This document shows, in pieces, positions 38,504 through 50,058 of a DNA stretch of 64,000 nt; the stretch's first letter is position 1, and each line of letters starts with the position of its first letter. This stretch comes from Pseudomonas fluorescens NCIMB 11764 (GTDB lineage Bacteria > Pseudomonadota > Gammaproteobacteria > Pseudomonadales > Pseudomonadaceae). Below the pieces are notes generated by a model. It had not been told where the DNA came from and ran no database searches. It was given only the letters and a program-made list of their open reading frames with translations. Location: positions 6,778,001 to 6,842,000 of the forward strand of contig NZ_CP010945.1 in NCBI RefSeq assembly GCF_000293885.2, read 5' to 3'. The position numbers and the translations under genes are program-made.

Positions 38504-39614
38504 GGGCCACCTCCAGCGCGCTGCGGCGACTTGCCCGCTTCAACTGCAAGGGTTCCCAATAGAGCAGCCCCAGGCCGATGGCCAGGAAAATCCCATGAAC
38601 CCACCACAGGCCCAGCGCAGGCGGGATCTTGCCCTTTTCGAGGGCGCCGCGAGCGGCAATCAGGATGCTCAGATAAGCCATATAAAGAAGAATCGCCGGC
38701 AACAGCTTGAGGAAACGGCCCTGGCGCGGATTGACCCGCGACAGCGGCACCGCCATCAAGGTCACGATGAAGACCAGCAACGGCAACGACAGTCGCCATT
38801 GCAGTTCGGTGCGAGAACGCAGGTCGTCACTGCCGAACAAGGAACTGGTGGGCATTGCATCACGGTCGGTGACTTCGCTGCTCACGTCCGGTTTAGGCAG
38901 CAATACGCCGTATTCGTCGTACTTGATTGCACGGTAGTCGGCCTGCCCCGGGTTACCGTCGTAGCGATAGCCATTGTCGAGAATCAGGTAGCGGTTACCG
39001 TCGGGACGGATTTCCTGACGACCCTTCTCGGCCACCAGCACGGAAATCCCGCGATCCTTCTTGTCCGACGAGATGTTCTTTTGCGAAATGAACACGCCGC
39101 CGAGGTGGATGCGGTCATCCGACAGCGTTTCGGTGTAGGTCACCCGGGTTCCGTCGCGCAGCGCCTGGAAGCGACCCGGCTCAAGGGTATCGAACTCGGT
39201 CAGGGCGTCCTGTTTGTTCAGCAGCAACTGGAACTGATTGGCCCCTTGTGGCGCCAGGCTCAGGCTCAGCCAGGCCACAACCAGCGCAACCAGCGTGGCC
39301 GGAAACAGCGTCATGGTGAACAGACGTTGCTGGCTCATGCCCGTGGCCGACAGCACCGTCATTTCGCTTTCGAGGTACAGGCGACCGTAGGCCAGCAGAA
39401 TCCCGAGGAACAGGCCCAGAGGCAGGATCAGCTGCAGAAAGCCTGGCAGACGAAAGCCCATGATCAGGAACAGCGAGCCCGGATCCAGAAGGCCGGCAGC
39501 CGCCTGGGCGAGGTATTTGATGAAGCGTCCGCTCATGATGATGACCAGCAGCACGGCGCTGACGGCGCTCAAGGTCAACAGGACTTCGCGGGACAGATAA
39601 CGGAAGACAATCAA
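38496..39614 (-). CDS. lptF: LPS export ABC transporter permease LptF
   Basis: Partner of LptG in the Lpt export machine. A 372-residue protein starting with TTG: GGAG stands seven bases ahead and the family starts (M)IVFRYLSREVLLTLSAVSA; a GTG nine bases upstream has no usable spacing. Membrane helices flank a periplasmic domain; MSGRFIKYLAQAAAG and VNPRQGRFLKLLPAILLYMA are typical. Divergent from pepA. Confidence 0.95.
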   Translation of the reverse strand: MIVFRYLSREVLLTLSAVSAVLLVIIMSGRFIKYLAQAAAGLLDPGSLFLIMGFRLPGFLQLILPLGLFLGILLAYGRLYLESEMTVLSATGMSQQRLFTMTLFPATLVALVVAWLSLSLAPQGANQFQLLLNKQDALTEFDTLEPGRFQALRDGTRVTYTETLSDDRIHLGGVFISQKNISSDKKDRGISVLVAEKGRQEIRPDGNRYLILDNGYRYDGNPGQADYRAIKYDEYGVLLPKPDVSSEVTDRDAMPTSSLFGSDDLRSRTELQWRLSLPLLVFIVTLMAVPLSRVNPRQGRFLKLLPAILLYMAYLSILIAARGALEKGKIPPALGLWWVHGIFLAIGLGLLYWEPLQLKRASRRSALEVARG

Positions 39615-41408
<1,794 letters not shown>

Positions 41409-41468
41409 AACCGATGACCTTGGGCGGCGTTACTCTCGAGTGACGCCGCTCCAGGCTCAGGAACCGCA

Positions 41469-41897
41469 ATGACCAAAGTCGACTTCTATATCCTGCCCAG
41501 TGCCGATCCTTCGGCGCGACTGGATTTCGCCTGCAAGCTCACCGAAAAAGCCTGGCGCATGGGACATCGCATCTACCTGCATTGCAGCGATGTCGCCCAG
41601 CGCGACGATCTCGATGCGCGCCTGTGGGCCTTCAAGGGCGAAAGCTTCGTGCCCCACGGCCCCGCCGAAAGCGAGCCCGACGGTTTGATTGTGCTCGGAC
41701 TTGGCGATGACTGCGGTCAGCATCAGGATTTGCTGGTCAACCTTGACCTGAAAGTCCCGGCTTTCGCCAAACAGTTCGCCCGCGTGGCGGAAGTGGTGGT
41801 CGAAGATCCGACGATTCGTGCCGCGGCGCGGGAGAGTTTCCGTTTCTACCGCGAACAGGGCTATCCTCTGCAAGATCACCGTTTACAGCGACTCTGA
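41469..41897 (+). CDS. holC: DNA polymerase III chi subunit
   Basis: Clamp-loader accessory subunit linking DNA polymerase III to SSB. The 142 residues start TKVDFYILPSADPSARLDFA and hold KAWRMGHRIYLHCSDVAQRD, both typical. Sits between pepA and a small acidic protein, the normal gammaproteobacterial context ahead of valS. Confidence 0.94.
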   Translation: MTKVDFYILPSADPSARLDFACKLTEKAWRMGHRIYLHCSDVAQRDDLDARLWAFKGESFVPHGPAESEPDGLIVLGLGDDCGQHQDLLVNLDLKVPAFAKQFARVAEVVVEDPTIRAAARESFRFYREQGYPLQDHRLQRL

Positions 41898-41905
41898 GCA
41901 TTCCG

Positions 41906-42295
41906 ATGGACACTCCAAAACCGCTGCAAAAGTCCGCGCACCTGCTGGACGACCTCGAGTCGATCCGCCAGTTGCTCGGCGATGACAACCTGCAACCACC
42001 TCTGCTGACCGACACGGTCGAGGACGGAGACCAGGAACAGATTCCGATGTTGTTCGACACGGTCAGCGCGTCTCAGCCGACCGTAGAACCGACTCCACCC
42101 GCCGCTGCCACCTCGCCGGCAGCCGCCCCCGGCAAGAACCCCGACGACCTGCTGCACCTGGACAGCGAACTGCGCGCCGCCGCGCAATTGATCATGCAAG
42201 ACGTGATCGACGACTTCGCCCCGCACATCGAAACCGAAATCAAACGCCGCCTCAGCGCGCGTCTGGAACGGTTGTTGAGCCAATACAACGACTGA
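41906..42295 (+). CDS. Small conserved protein of the holC-valS interval, function unknown
   Basis: A 129-residue acidic protein eight bases after holC. The N-terminal half has LLDDLESIRQLLGDDNLQPP, the middle is a Pro/Ala linker (TPPAAATSPAAAP), and the C-terminal half is a likely helix LHLDSELRAAAQLIMQDVID ending in RLSARLERLLSQYND. I recall a similar protein between holC and valS in other pseudomonads, sometimes labelled as chi-associated. No catalytic motif is seen. Its downstream neighbourhood is disturbed by the IS relic and ssrA. Confidence 0.8.
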   Translation: MDTPKPLQKSAHLLDDLESIRQLLGDDNLQPPLLTDTVEDGDQEQIPMLFDTVSASQPTVEPTPPAAATSPAAAPGKNPDDLLHLDSELRAAAQLIMQDVIDDFAPHIETEIKRRLSARLERLLSQYND

Positions 42296-42303
42296 GCCAC
42301 CTG

Positions 42304-42348
42304 CGGGAGATTCTATATTTGCCCCCCAAATATAGAATCTGGCTCCCG
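42304..42348. terminator. Long AT-rich hairpin after the holC operon
   Basis: Arms AGATTCTATATTTG and CAAATATAGAATCT pair perfectly around CCCCC, and the outer CGGGAG / CTCCCG can extend the stem past a small bulge. It starts nine bases after the last stop of the operon, so it may terminate or protect the mRNA, but no T run follows. Confidence 0.5.
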
Positions 42349-42666
42349 GCATTGGCACTCCTGATCGCGCACGATTGGGGGGATCCACAAAATTCCGCTT
42401 GCCAGTTCGCCTTTTTCCAATAGGCGACTGAAGTTGAGTACTGTCGCTTCATCGAAAATCCCGATCCAGATGCAAACCCGAGAACGGACGCAAATCGTGG
42501 TTTCGTAAAGCGCATCTTCCACTGCCGGATCGCTGCAGCCCGAATAAAGGCGGACACTCCACCAATTCTGGACGTTTCTTTCAGCATTTCCCCTTTGGAA
42601 AATAACGTTCCATACAACAATTCGAATTAGTAGCTTAGTTCCCCCGTCAATTACCGCATCCGCCAA
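42313..42666 (-). pseudogene. Decayed IS5-family transposase fragment
   Basis: A 117-codon reading frame beginning only with TTG. Its middle reads SDPAVEDALYE, then a degraded stretch ending in DEATVLNFSRLLEKGELASGI. IS5-type transposases have a near-identical order: LSDPAxEDALYE, then D(x)TTIxNFRxLLEKHxLA. Sequence before and after does not match, the catalytic DDE region is absent, and no terminal inverted repeats are seen. GC is lower than in the flanking genes. I read it as a relic rather than a working gene; coding by this frame now is unlikely. Confidence 0.5.
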
Positions 42667-42759
42667 CTAAATACTGTCAAAAACCGCTCAACAGCCAACA
42701 AATAAATCTGTTGATTATTCAACTAAGCCTTCTTATATTTGCCCTGCCTTAGCGCACTT

Positions 42760-43165
42760 GGGGTCGATCAGGATTCGACGTCGGTAACAAAACTCTAGGG
42801 GCATGCCGAGTGGGTAACAGCACTCGTAAATCCACTGTTGCATACTTAATAGTTGCCAAACTTGCCAACTACGGTGCTCCTGCAGTGAACGATTCCTTCT
42901 TCAAGGAAAAGCTCTACGCTTAAGCACTTCTGGCTGCCTCGGCGCCAGCAATCACAAGGGGATTTCTGTAAACCCGACCTGATTGTCATACAGAACAGAA
43001 TCGCCGCGTAGTGTGCTGTGGACGTAACGGCTAAATATTACACAGCTCGCCCTTAGCACCCTGCCCCTCGGGCGGCGACGGGTTAACTCAATTGAACGGG
43101 CTAAGCATGTAGAACCGACAGCGGAGTACTGGCGGACGGGGGTTCAAATCCCCCCGACTCCACCA
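42760..43165 (+). ncRNA. ssrA: Transfer-messenger RNA (tmRNA)
   Basis: Rescues stalled ribosomes together with SmpB. The 5' GGGGTCG pairs with the 3' CGACTCC before the encoded ACCA, making the acceptor stem. GGATTCGACG follows the 5' end, GCATGCCGAG marks the first pseudoknot region, and GGGGGTTCAAATCCCCC is the T arm. The probable resume codon is GCC at 42855 after TAATAGTT. The open frame encodes 22 residues: AKLANYGAPA, then VNDSFFKEKLYA, ending at TAA 42921. This C-terminus (LYA) is not the usual LAA. The identification as tmRNA is firm; the tag reading is an inference. Confidence 0.92.
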
Positions 43166-43267
43166 AATGAAGTCAACACTTCACCCGTTTGCTGACAAAT
43201 GTCATTGGCAGCGAAAAAGGTCATCTGGAGAGGTGACCGCCAGGTCGTCAGAAGTGATGACCGATTT

Positions 43268-43297
43268 AAAGCCATCCCTAGGGGTGGCTTTTTTTTT
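43268..43297 (+). terminator. Rho-independent terminator after ssrA
   Basis: Stem AAAGCCATCCC / GGGGTGGCTTT with a TA loop, followed by a long T run, about 100 bases after the tmRNA 3' end. Confidence 0.85.
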
Positions 43298-43647
43298 GGT
43301 TTTTTTACCGTACTCAAGAGGCAACAAAAATAAGTAAGCCAATTTGATTGATGCTCTTTTCACAAGCAAACACATTAACCAAAAGACATACTTATGCTCT
43401 ATACAATCAACTACTTTTCTGGAGGGATGGCCTACCGTCTCGATCAAGCCTGATGGCGAACGCCAGGGTCCCCTCTGAAACCCGGAGCTATCTGCCTCCT
43501 TTCCAGTGGTTGACGCCAAAAGGACGTTCCGACAAATCCCGTCGCCCAAATCACCCTGCGCCTGTCTGCCCCCGCTCGCCCTGTGCCCCATGCCCCGCTA
43601 TACTCGTCGGCTTTTCCTGAATTAATGCCAATAGGGTCCCGCCGCGC
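43298..43647. other. Intergenic region ssrA-valS
   Basis: About 350 bases, AT-rich in the first 130. No gene, repeat or clear operator is supported. The valS promoter should lie in the last ~100 bases (CCCCGCTATACTCG contains a TATACT -10-like hexamer at 43598-43603). Confidence 0.4.
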
Positions 43648-46494
43648 ATGGATAAGACCTACCAGCCGCACGCCATTGAAACTTCCTGGTACAACACCTG
43701 GGAGTCAGAGAATTACTTCGCCCCGCAAGGCGCGGGCGAGTCCTACACCATCATGATCCCGCCGCCGAACGTCACCGGCAGCCTGCACATGGGCCACGGC
43801 TTCAACAACGCGATCATGGACGCCCTGATCCGTTTCCGCCGCATGCAGGGTCGTAATACCCTGTGGCAGCCGGGTACCGACCACGCCGGTATCGCCACGC
43901 AAATGCTGGTGGAACGCCAACTCGAAGCCCAAGGCCAGAATCGTCACGACCTGGGCCGTGAGAAATTCCTCGAGAAAGTCTGGGAATGGAAGGATCAGTC
44001 CGGCGGCAACATCAGCCGTCAGATCCGCCGCCTCGGCTCGTCCGTGGATTGGGGTCGCGAGCGCTTCACCATGGACGACGGCCTCTCGGAAGCCGTTAAA
44101 GAAGCCTTCGTACGTCTGCACGAAGACGGCCTGATCTATCGCGGCAAGCGCCTGGTCAACTGGGACACCAAGTTGCACACGGCGATTTCCGACCTCGAAG
44201 TGGAAAACCACGACGAGAAAGGTTTCCTGTGGAACCTGAAGTACCCGCTGGCCGACGGCGTGAAGACCGCTGAAGGCAATGACTACCTGATCGTCGCGAC
44301 CACTCGCCCGGAAACCATGCTCGGCGACGCCGCCGTGGCCGTTAACCCGAACGATGAACGCTACAAAGCCTTGATCGGCAAATTTGTCGAGCTGCCGCTG
44401 GTCGGCCGCCGCATCCCGATCATCGCCGACGATTACTGCGATCCGGAATTCGGCACCGGCTGCGTGAAAATCACCCCGGCCCACGATTTCAACGACTATG
44501 AAGTCGGCAAGCGCCACAACCTGCCGCTGCTGAACATCTTCGACAAGAACGCCGCCGTACTGCCGGCCTGTCAGGTGTTCAACCTCGACGGCACGCTGAA
44601 CGAAAGCATCGACGGCAAGATCCCGGCCGAATACGTCGGCCTCGACCGCTTCGAAGCGCGCAAGCAAATCGTTGCGGCGTTCGATGCGGCCGGCCTGCTG
44701 GTCAGCGTCAACGATCACGCGCTGAAAGTGCCGAAAGGCGACCGTTCCGGCACCATCATCGAGCCGTGGCTGACCGACCAGTGGTACGTGTCCACCAAGC
44801 CGTTGGCCGAGCCTGCGATTGCCGCCGTTGAAGACGGCCGTATCCAGTTCGTGCCCAAGCAATACGAAAACATGTACTTCTCGTGGATGCGCGACATCCA
44901 GGACTGGTGCATCAGCCGCCAGCTGTGGTGGGGCCACCGGATTCCGGCCTGGTACGACGAGTCGGGCAAGGTCTACGTCGGTCGCGATGAAGCCGAGGTG
45001 CGGGCCAAGAACAACCTCGGACCGGACGTTGCGCTGCAACAGGACAACGACGTTCTCGACACCTGGTTCAGTTCGGGCCTGTGGACGTTCTCCACGCTCG
45101 GCTGGCCTGAGCAGACCGAATTCCTTAAGAAATTCCACTCCACCGACGTGCTGGTGACCGGTTTCGACATCATTTTCTTCTGGGTTGCCCGGATGATCAT
45201 GCTCACCATGCATTTGGTGAAAAACGAAGACGGCACACCGCAGGTTCCGTTCAAGACCGTTTATGTGCACGGTCTGGTGCGAGATGGCCAGGGCCAGAAG
45301 ATGTCCAAGTCCAAGGGTAACGTCCTTGACCCGCTGGACATCATCGACGGTATCGAGCTGGAAGATCTGGTGCAGAAACGCACCTCCGGCATGATGCAGC
45401 CGAAACTGGCGAAGAAGATCGAGAAGCAGACCCGCGAGGAGTTCGCCGACGGCATCGCCAGCTACGGCACCGACGCCCTGCGTTTCACCTTCTGCTCGCT
45501 GGCGTCCACCGGTCGCGACATCAAGTTCGACATGGGCCGCGTCGAAGGCTATCGCAACTTCTGCAACAAGATCTGGAACGCTGCGCGCTACGTGCTCGAC
45601 AAGGGCGAAGACTGCGGCCAGAACGGCGAAGCCTACGAGCTGTCGCTGGCGGATCGCTGGATCATCTCGCAGCTGCAACGCACCGAAGCCGAAGTGACCC
45701 GTCAACTCGACCAGTTCCGCTTCGACCTCGCGGCACAAGCCTTGTACGAGTTCATCTGGAACCAGTATTGCGACTGGTACCTGGAACTGTCCAAGCCTGT
45801 GCTGTGGGACGAAAACGCGCCGGTTGAACGTCAGCGCGGCACACGTCGCACGCTGGTTCGAGTGCTGGAAGTTGCCCTGCGTCTGGCGCACCCATTCATG
45901 CCGTTCATCACCGAAGAGATCTGGCAGCGCATCGCGCCGCTGGCCGGTATCGAAGGCAAGACGATCATGCTGCAGCCTTGGCCAGTGGCCAATGAAGAGC
46001 GCATCGATCCGGCGGCCGAGAACGATATCGAATGGCTCAAGGAACTGATGCTCGGCACGCGCAACATCCGTGGCGAAATGAACATCGGGCCAGGCAAGCC
46101 GCTGAACCTGTTCCTGAAAAACGTCAGCGCCGAAGATCAGCGCCGCCTCACCGAAAACGAAGCCCTGTTGAAAAAACTGGCGCGCCTCGAATCGATCACC
46201 GTGTTGGCTGCCGGCGAAGAAGCACCGCTGTCCGCCACCGCGCTGGTGGGTGAGATGGAAGTGCTGGTGCCGATGGCCGGCCTGATCGACAAGGACGCCG
46301 AACTGGCACGTCTGGACAAGGAAATCCTGCGTCTGCAGGGCGAAGTCCAGCGCGTGGGCGGCAAGCTGTCCAACGCCGGTTTCGTCGACAAGGCCCCGGC
46401 CGAAGTCATCGAGAAGGAACGCGCCAAGCTGGCTGAAGCCGAACAGGCTTTGGGCAAGCTGGCCGAGCAGCACGCGCGGATTGCCAGTTTGTAA
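43648..46494 (+). CDS. valS: Valyl-tRNA synthetase
   Basis: Class I aminoacyl-tRNA synthetase charging tRNA-Val, with an editing domain. The 948 residues have [14 protein letters not shown] (HIGH motif), the CP1 editing insertion ([17 protein letters not shown]), [14 protein letters not shown] (KMSKS), and the C-terminal coiled coil rich in Lys/Glu ([20 protein letters not shown]). Monocistronic and closed by a good terminator. Confidence 0.98.
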   Translation: MDKTYQPHAIETSWYNTWESENYFAPQGAGESYTIMIPPPNVTGSLHMGHGFNNAIMDALIRFRRMQGRNTLWQPGTDHAGIATQMLVERQLEAQGQNRHDLGREKFLEKVWEWKDQSGGNISRQIRRLGSSVDWGRERFTMDDGLSEAVKEAFVRLHEDGLIYRGKRLVNWDTKLHTAISDLEVENHDEKGFLWNLKYPLADGVKTAEGNDYLIVATTRPETMLGDAAVAVNPNDERYKALIGKFVELPLVGRRIPIIADDYCDPEFGTGCVKITPAHDFNDYEVGKRHNLPLLNIFDKNAAVLPACQVFNLDGTLNESIDGKIPAEYVGLDRFEARKQIVAAFDAAGLLVSVNDHALKVPKGDRSGTIIEPWLTDQWYVSTKPLAEPAIAAVEDGRIQFVPKQYENMYFSWMRDIQDWCISRQLWWGHRIPAWYDESGKVYVGRDEAEVRAKNNLGPDVALQQDNDVLDTWFSSGLWTFSTLGWPEQTEFLKKFHSTDVLVTGFDIIFFWVARMIMLTMHLVKNEDGTPQVPFKTVYVHGLVRDGQGQKMSKSKGNVLDPLDIIDGIELEDLVQKRTSGMMQPKLAKKIEKQTREEFADGIASYGTDALRFTFCSLASTGRDIKFDMGRVEGYRNFCNKIWNAARYVLDKGEDCGQNGEAYELSLADRWIISQLQRTEAEVTRQLDQFRFDLAAQALYEFIWNQYCDWYLELSKPVLWDENAPVERQRGTRRTLVRVLEVALRLAHPFMPFITEEIWQRIAPLAGIEGKTIMLQPWPVANEERIDPAAENDIEWLKELMLGTRNIRGEMNIGPGKPLNLFLKNVSAEDQRRLTENEALLKKLARLESITVLAAGEEAPLSATALVGEMEVLVPMAGLIDKDAELARLDKEILRLQGEVQRVGGKLSNAGFVDKAPAEVIEKERAKLAEAEQALGKLAEQHARIASL

Positions 46495-46512
46495 CGGCAG
46501 ATCGCAATGGAG

Positions 46513-46540
46513 AGGGAGGCCCGAGTGGCCTCCCTTTTTT
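46513..46540 (+). terminator. Rho-independent terminator of valS
   Basis: Stem GGGAGGCC / GGCCTCCC with a short CGAGT centre and six T residues, 19 bases after the valS stop. Confidence 0.9.
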
Positions 46541-46575
46541 GTGCCTGCTCCGTTATTCCAAGCATCGAAAATCCC

Positions 46576-46666
46576 CTGTGGGAGCAGCCTGCTCGCAAAA
46601 GCGGTTTGTCATTCAACATTGATGCTGGCTGACACGGCCTCTTCGCGAGCAGGCTTGCTCCCAGAG
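46576..46666. repeat. REPIN of the second REP family between valS and rlmF
   Basis: Left arm TGTGGGAGCAGCCTGCTCGC and right arm CTTCGCGAGCAGGCTTGCTC face each other. The inner GCGGTTTGTCATTCAACATTGATG matches the form of the copy at 32735. Confidence 0.82.
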
Positions 46667-46758
46667 GGGTATGGCGCTGTTATTCACAATTGCGTTCACA
46701 ACAGCTGGATGTGGGACAATACCCGCCACTTTTAGCCATACCCGAATCGACCACGCCC

Positions 46759-47781
46759 ATGACTGCCCCCCGCACACCCCGCCCTGCGCGCAAGAAGCCT
46801 GACTCCGCCACCCCGGCCAAAACCGTGGAACCGCGTGAAAAGGCCAGCCTGCACCCGCGCAATCGCCATCAAGGTCGTTACGACTTCCCGGCGCTGATCA
46901 AAACCACGCCGGAACTGGCGAAGTTCGTGATCATCAATCCGTATGGCAAGGAAAGCATCGACTTCGCCAGCCCGGACGCGGTGCGGGTGTTCAACCGGGC
47001 GCTGCTCAAGTCGTTCTATGGCATTGCTCACTGGGACATTCCGGCGGATTACCTCTGCCCGCCGGTGCCGGGCCGTGCCGATTACGTGCATTTCCTGGCC
47101 GACCTGCTGGCCAGCGTCAACGACGGCGAAATCCCGCGTGGCGCGCCGGTCAAGGTGCTCGATATCGGCATGGGCGCCAACTGCGTCTACCCGTTGATCG
47201 GCTACAGCGACTACCGCTGGCACTTCCTCGGCTCGGAAATCGACCCGACGGCCGTGGCTGCCGCCAAAGCCATCGTCCAGTCCAACGGGCTGAACAAGGC
47301 CATCCAGTTACGCCAGCAGACTAACCCCAAGCACATTCTGCTGGGCTTGCTCGAACCCGGCGAACGTTTCGACCTGACCATGTGCAACCCGCCGTTCCAC
47401 GCCTCGATGGACGAAGCGACCAAAGGCAGCGAGCGCAAATGGCGTGCACTGGGCCGCGCCGACCCGAAACGCAAACTGCCGGTGTTGAACTTCGGCGGGC
47501 AATCGGCGGAATTGTGGTGTGAAGGCGGCGAAGCGCGTTTTGTGACGCAACTGATCGCCGAGAGCGCGCATTTCCAGCACAAAGTGCTGTGGTTCAGCAC
47601 CCTGGTCTCGAAAGCCTCGAACCTTCCGGCGATTCAGACGGCGCTTAAAAAGGCCGGCGTGCTGGAAAGCCAGGTCGTGGAAATGTCCCAGGGCCAGAAG
47701 CAAAGCCGCTTCGTTGCCTGGACCTTCCAGACCAAATCCGAACAGCAGGTGTGGCGCGAGCGCTGGGCAAAGAAAAGCTGA
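46759..47781 (+). CDS. rlmF: 23S rRNA (adenine(1618)-N6)-methyltransferase
   Basis: SAM-dependent methylation of A1618 in 23S rRNA. The 340-residue protein starts with a basic Pro/Ala/Lys tail, then [20 protein letters not shown], the SAM-binding motif [16 protein letters not shown], and the N6-adenine catalytic NPPF in [13 protein letters not shown]. The internal ATG is preferred to an in-frame ATG 69 bases upstream because the family starts here. Convergent with the HU gene across a shared terminator. Confidence 0.95.
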   Translation: MTAPRTPRPARKKPDSATPAKTVEPREKASLHPRNRHQGRYDFPALIKTTPELAKFVIINPYGKESIDFASPDAVRVFNRALLKSFYGIAHWDIPADYLCPPVPGRADYVHFLADLLASVNDGEIPRGAPVKVLDIGMGANCVYPLIGYSDYRWHFLGSEIDPTAVAAAKAIVQSNGLNKAIQLRQQTNPKHILLGLLEPGERFDLTMCNPPFHASMDEATKGSERKWRALGRADPKRKLPVLNFGGQSAELWCEGGEARFVTQLIAESAHFQHKVLWFSTLVSKASNLPAIQTALKKAGVLESQVVEMSQGQKQSRFVAWTFQTKSEQQVWRERWAKKS

Positions 47782-47830
47782 CTGAATATTCCAGCCTTGG
47801 GATCTGCGGTGTTTGAAGAATTCAAGGTAC

Positions 47831-47873
47831 AAAAAAGCCGTGCCCGGATCACTCCGGAGCACGGCTTTTTTTT
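47831..47873. terminator. Bidirectional terminator between rlmF and the HU gene
   Basis: Stem AAAAAAGCCGTGC / GCACGGCTTTTTT, with the inner CCGGATCACTCCGG able to pair as well. It serves both converging genes. Confidence 0.88.
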
Positions 47874-47881
47874 ACTGCGTC

Positions 47882-48163
47882 TTACTTGTTAACAGCGTCG
47901 GTCAGGCCTTTGGCCACAACCAGCTTGATAACTTTCTTGGCAGCGATTTCGATGGCAGCGCCAGTCGAAGGGTTGCGGCCGGTACGGGCAGGACGCTCAG
48001 TCACTTTCAGTTTGCCGATACCTGGCAGAGTGATTTCGCCGCCGTTTTCCAGCTGATCGGCAACGATTTGGCCCAGTTGGTCCAGAGCGTTACGCGCGGT
48101 GGTTTTTGGCGCGTCGATAGCTTCAGCGATGTCGGCGATCAGTTGGTCTTTAGTAAGAGCCAT
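47882..48163 (-). CDS. HU-family nucleoid protein
   Basis: A 93-residue histone-like protein, MALTKDQLIADIAEAIDAPK at the start, the DNA-bending arm RPARTGRNPSTGAAIEIAAK, and the ending LVVAKGLTDAVNK. AAGGA stands ten bases before the ATG. Pseudomonads carry several HU genes (hupA, hupB, hupN), and I cannot tell which this is. Divergent from yejK, another nucleoid-associated gene, across 406 bases. Confidence 0.95.
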   Translation of the reverse strand: MALTKDQLIADIAEAIDAPKTTARNALDQLGQIVADQLENGGEITLPGIGKLKVTERPARTGRNPSTGAAIEIAAKKVIKLVVAKGLTDAVNK

Positions 48164-48569
48164 GTAGTGTTCCTTCCCTATCAAATTCATATGGATTGCA
48201 GAGTGCAGTGTCAGCCATCGAGCCCGATCTTCTGGATCTGGCACCCTCGGCCAATAACCACGGGATCGGGGTTATAGATACCGAAATCAGGGTTTGGTTC
48301 GACCTGACAAATGCTGAATGCACGCTTAACGCAGTGACTTCGCGTAAGACGGGGCAAAACTAGCACAGAGACGGGGAAATATCCGCCTCTAGCTACCCAT
48401 TTGGTCAGCTTTATTGCTCTAAAACAGGAAAAAAACGCACAAGGCCCGCCAGACGACTGCGAATTGTCGTTCGCACCGCGCCAAAACCAGTGGTTGCGGT
48501 ACACTTGGCACTTTTTCGGGAGCCTGCCCTGCTCTCTCCAACCAGCCGCTTCAAACAGCCGAGAAGCCC
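48164..48569. promoter_or_regulatory. Divergent promoter region HU / yejK
   Basis: A 406-base gap with no supported gene. Both promoters must lie here. I see no terminator or repeat, only short dyads. Confidence 0.35.
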
Positions 48570-49574
48570 ATGCCGATCCGTCATTGCATCGTCCACCTGA
48601 TCGACAAAAAACCCGACGGCACGCCCGCAGTTCTCCACGCTCGTGATTCGGAACTGGCCGAGTCCAGCGCCATCGAGAACATGCTTGCCGACCTCAACGA
48701 GAGCTACAACGCCAAGCAAGGCAAGGCCTGGGGTTTTTTCCATGCCGAGTCCGGGGCGCATCCGTTCAGCGGCTGGCTGAAGGAATACCTCGACGGTGGC
48801 AAGGATTTCACGGCGTTCAGCCGTGTGGCGGTGGAACACCTGCAAAAGCTGATGGAAGAATCGAACCTCTCTGTGGGCGGCCACGTGCTGTTTGCGCATT
48901 ACCAGCAGGGCATGACCGATTACCTGGCGATCGCGCTGCTGCACCACAGTGAAGGCGTTGCAGTGACCGATCAGCTGGACGTGACACCGTCCCGCCACCT
49001 CGACCTGGGGCAATTGCACCTGGCGGCGCGGATCAACATCTCCGAGTGGCAGAACAACAAGCAGTCCAAGCAGTACATTTCGTTCATCAAAGGCAAGAAC
49101 GGGAAAAAGGTTTCGGAGTACTTCCGCGACTTCATCGGCTGTCAGGAAGGGGTCGACGGCCCGGGCGAAACCCGCACTCTGCTCAAGGCCTTCAGCGATT
49201 TCGTCGAAAGCGAAGACCTGCCGGAAGAGTCCGCCCGCGAGAAAACCAAGACCCTGGTGGACTACGCCAGCAGCCAGGCCAAAATGGGCGAGCCCATGGG
49301 CCTCGAAGAGCTGTCGGAGCTGATCGACGAAGAACGCCCGAAGGCTTTCTACGATCACATTCGCAACAAGGACTACGGCCTGTCGCCCGAGATTCCGGCG
49401 GATAAACGCACCCTGAACCAGTTCCGCCGCTTCACCGGCCGCGCCGAAGGCTTGTCGATCAGCTTCGAAGCGCACCTGCTGGGCTCGAAGATCGAATACG
49501 ACGAAGAAGCCGGCACGCTGATCATCAAAGGCCTGCCCACCCAGTTGACTGACCAGCTCAAGCGACGCAACTGA
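48570..49574 (+). CDS. yejK: Nucleoid-associated protein YejK (NdpA)
   Basis: A 334-residue nucleoid-associated protein of unclear biochemical role. It starts [20 protein letters not shown], with the conserved [20 protein letters not shown] and [20 protein letters not shown] segments. The stop overlaps the glutaredoxin start (TGATG). Confidence 0.95.
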   Translation: MPIRHCIVHLIDKKPDGTPAVLHARDSELAESSAIENMLADLNESYNAKQGKAWGFFHAESGAHPFSGWLKEYLDGGKDFTAFSRVAVEHLQKLMEESNLSVGGHVLFAHYQQGMTDYLAIALLHHSEGVAVTDQLDVTPSRHLDLGQLHLAARINISEWQNNKQSKQYISFIKGKNGKKVSEYFRDFIGCQEGVDGPGETRTLLKAFSDFVESEDLPEESAREKTKTLVDYASSQAKMGEPMGLEELSELIDEERPKAFYDHIRNKDYGLSPEIPADKRTLNQFRRFTGRAEGLSISFEAHLLGSKIEYDEEAGTLIIKGLPTQLTDQLKRRN

Positions 49575-49924
49575 TGCTCGGCAGCGTACTGAAGAAATTC
49601 CTGCTGATCCTGCTGGTGGTCGTGGTCTATCAGAACTGGGGCAAGATCGAGCGGGTGTTTAACCCCTCGCAGGTGGTATCGGAGCAAACACAGGCAAAGG
49701 CCAGTGTCGTGCTCTACGCCACCGAGTGGTGTGGTTACTGCAAACTGACCCGGCGCTTTCTTGACCAGAAAGGTATTCCATACAGGGAGTTCGACATCGA
49801 GAAAGATGCCGAGGCGCGCAAGGCTTATGAAGCGCTGGGTGGCGGTGGGATTCCGATCATCGATGTGAACGGGACGTTGATTCGCGGGTATGACCCGGAT
49901 GCAATCCTGGCAGCCCTCAAATAA
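49574..49924 (+). CDS. Membrane-anchored glutaredoxin-family protein
   Basis: A 116-residue thiol-disulfide protein. An N-terminal membrane helix (FLLILLVVVVYQNW) is followed by a glutaredoxin domain with the redox CxxC in TEWCGYCKLT, the cis-Pro in GGGIPIIDVNG, and a GYDPDAILAAL end. It would face the periplasm if the helix is an N-in anchor. Coupled to yejK by a one-base overlap. Confidence 0.9.
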   Translation: MLGSVLKKFLLILLVVVVYQNWGKIERVFNPSQVVSEQTQAKASVVLYATEWCGYCKLTRRFLDQKGIPYREFDIEKDAEARKAYEALGGGGIPIIDVNGTLIRGYDPDAILAALK

Positions 49925-49946
49925 CCCGACTGCCCTCACCAAATTC

Positions 49947-50045
49947 CCTGTGGCGAGGGAGCTTGCTCCCGCTGGAGTGCGCAGCGCTCACAAAATAGTT
50001 GGGCCTGCTGCGCACTCAAGCGGGAGCAAGCGCCCTCGCCACAGG
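49947..50045. repeat. REPIN of the RAYT-linked family
   Basis: Left arm CCTGTGGCGAGGGAGCTTGC and right arm GGGAGCAAGCGCCCTCGCCA with one change from the consensus. Inner GAGTGCGCAGCGCTC and GCGCACTCAAG parts match the copies at 1667 and 63039. It lies between two converging genes. Confidence 0.85.
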
Positions 50046-50058
50046 TGTGTGTGGTTTA

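Noticed and set aside
42252..42620. A 122-codon minus-strand frame overlapping the IS5 relic
   Set aside because: Ser/Arg/Lys-rich composition without motifs; the IS5-like residues are in the other frame, and it runs into the gene after holC.
43202..43591. A 129-codon minus-strand frame between ssrA and valS
   Set aside because: Low-complexity, runs through the ssrA terminator, no ribosome binding site and no family pattern.
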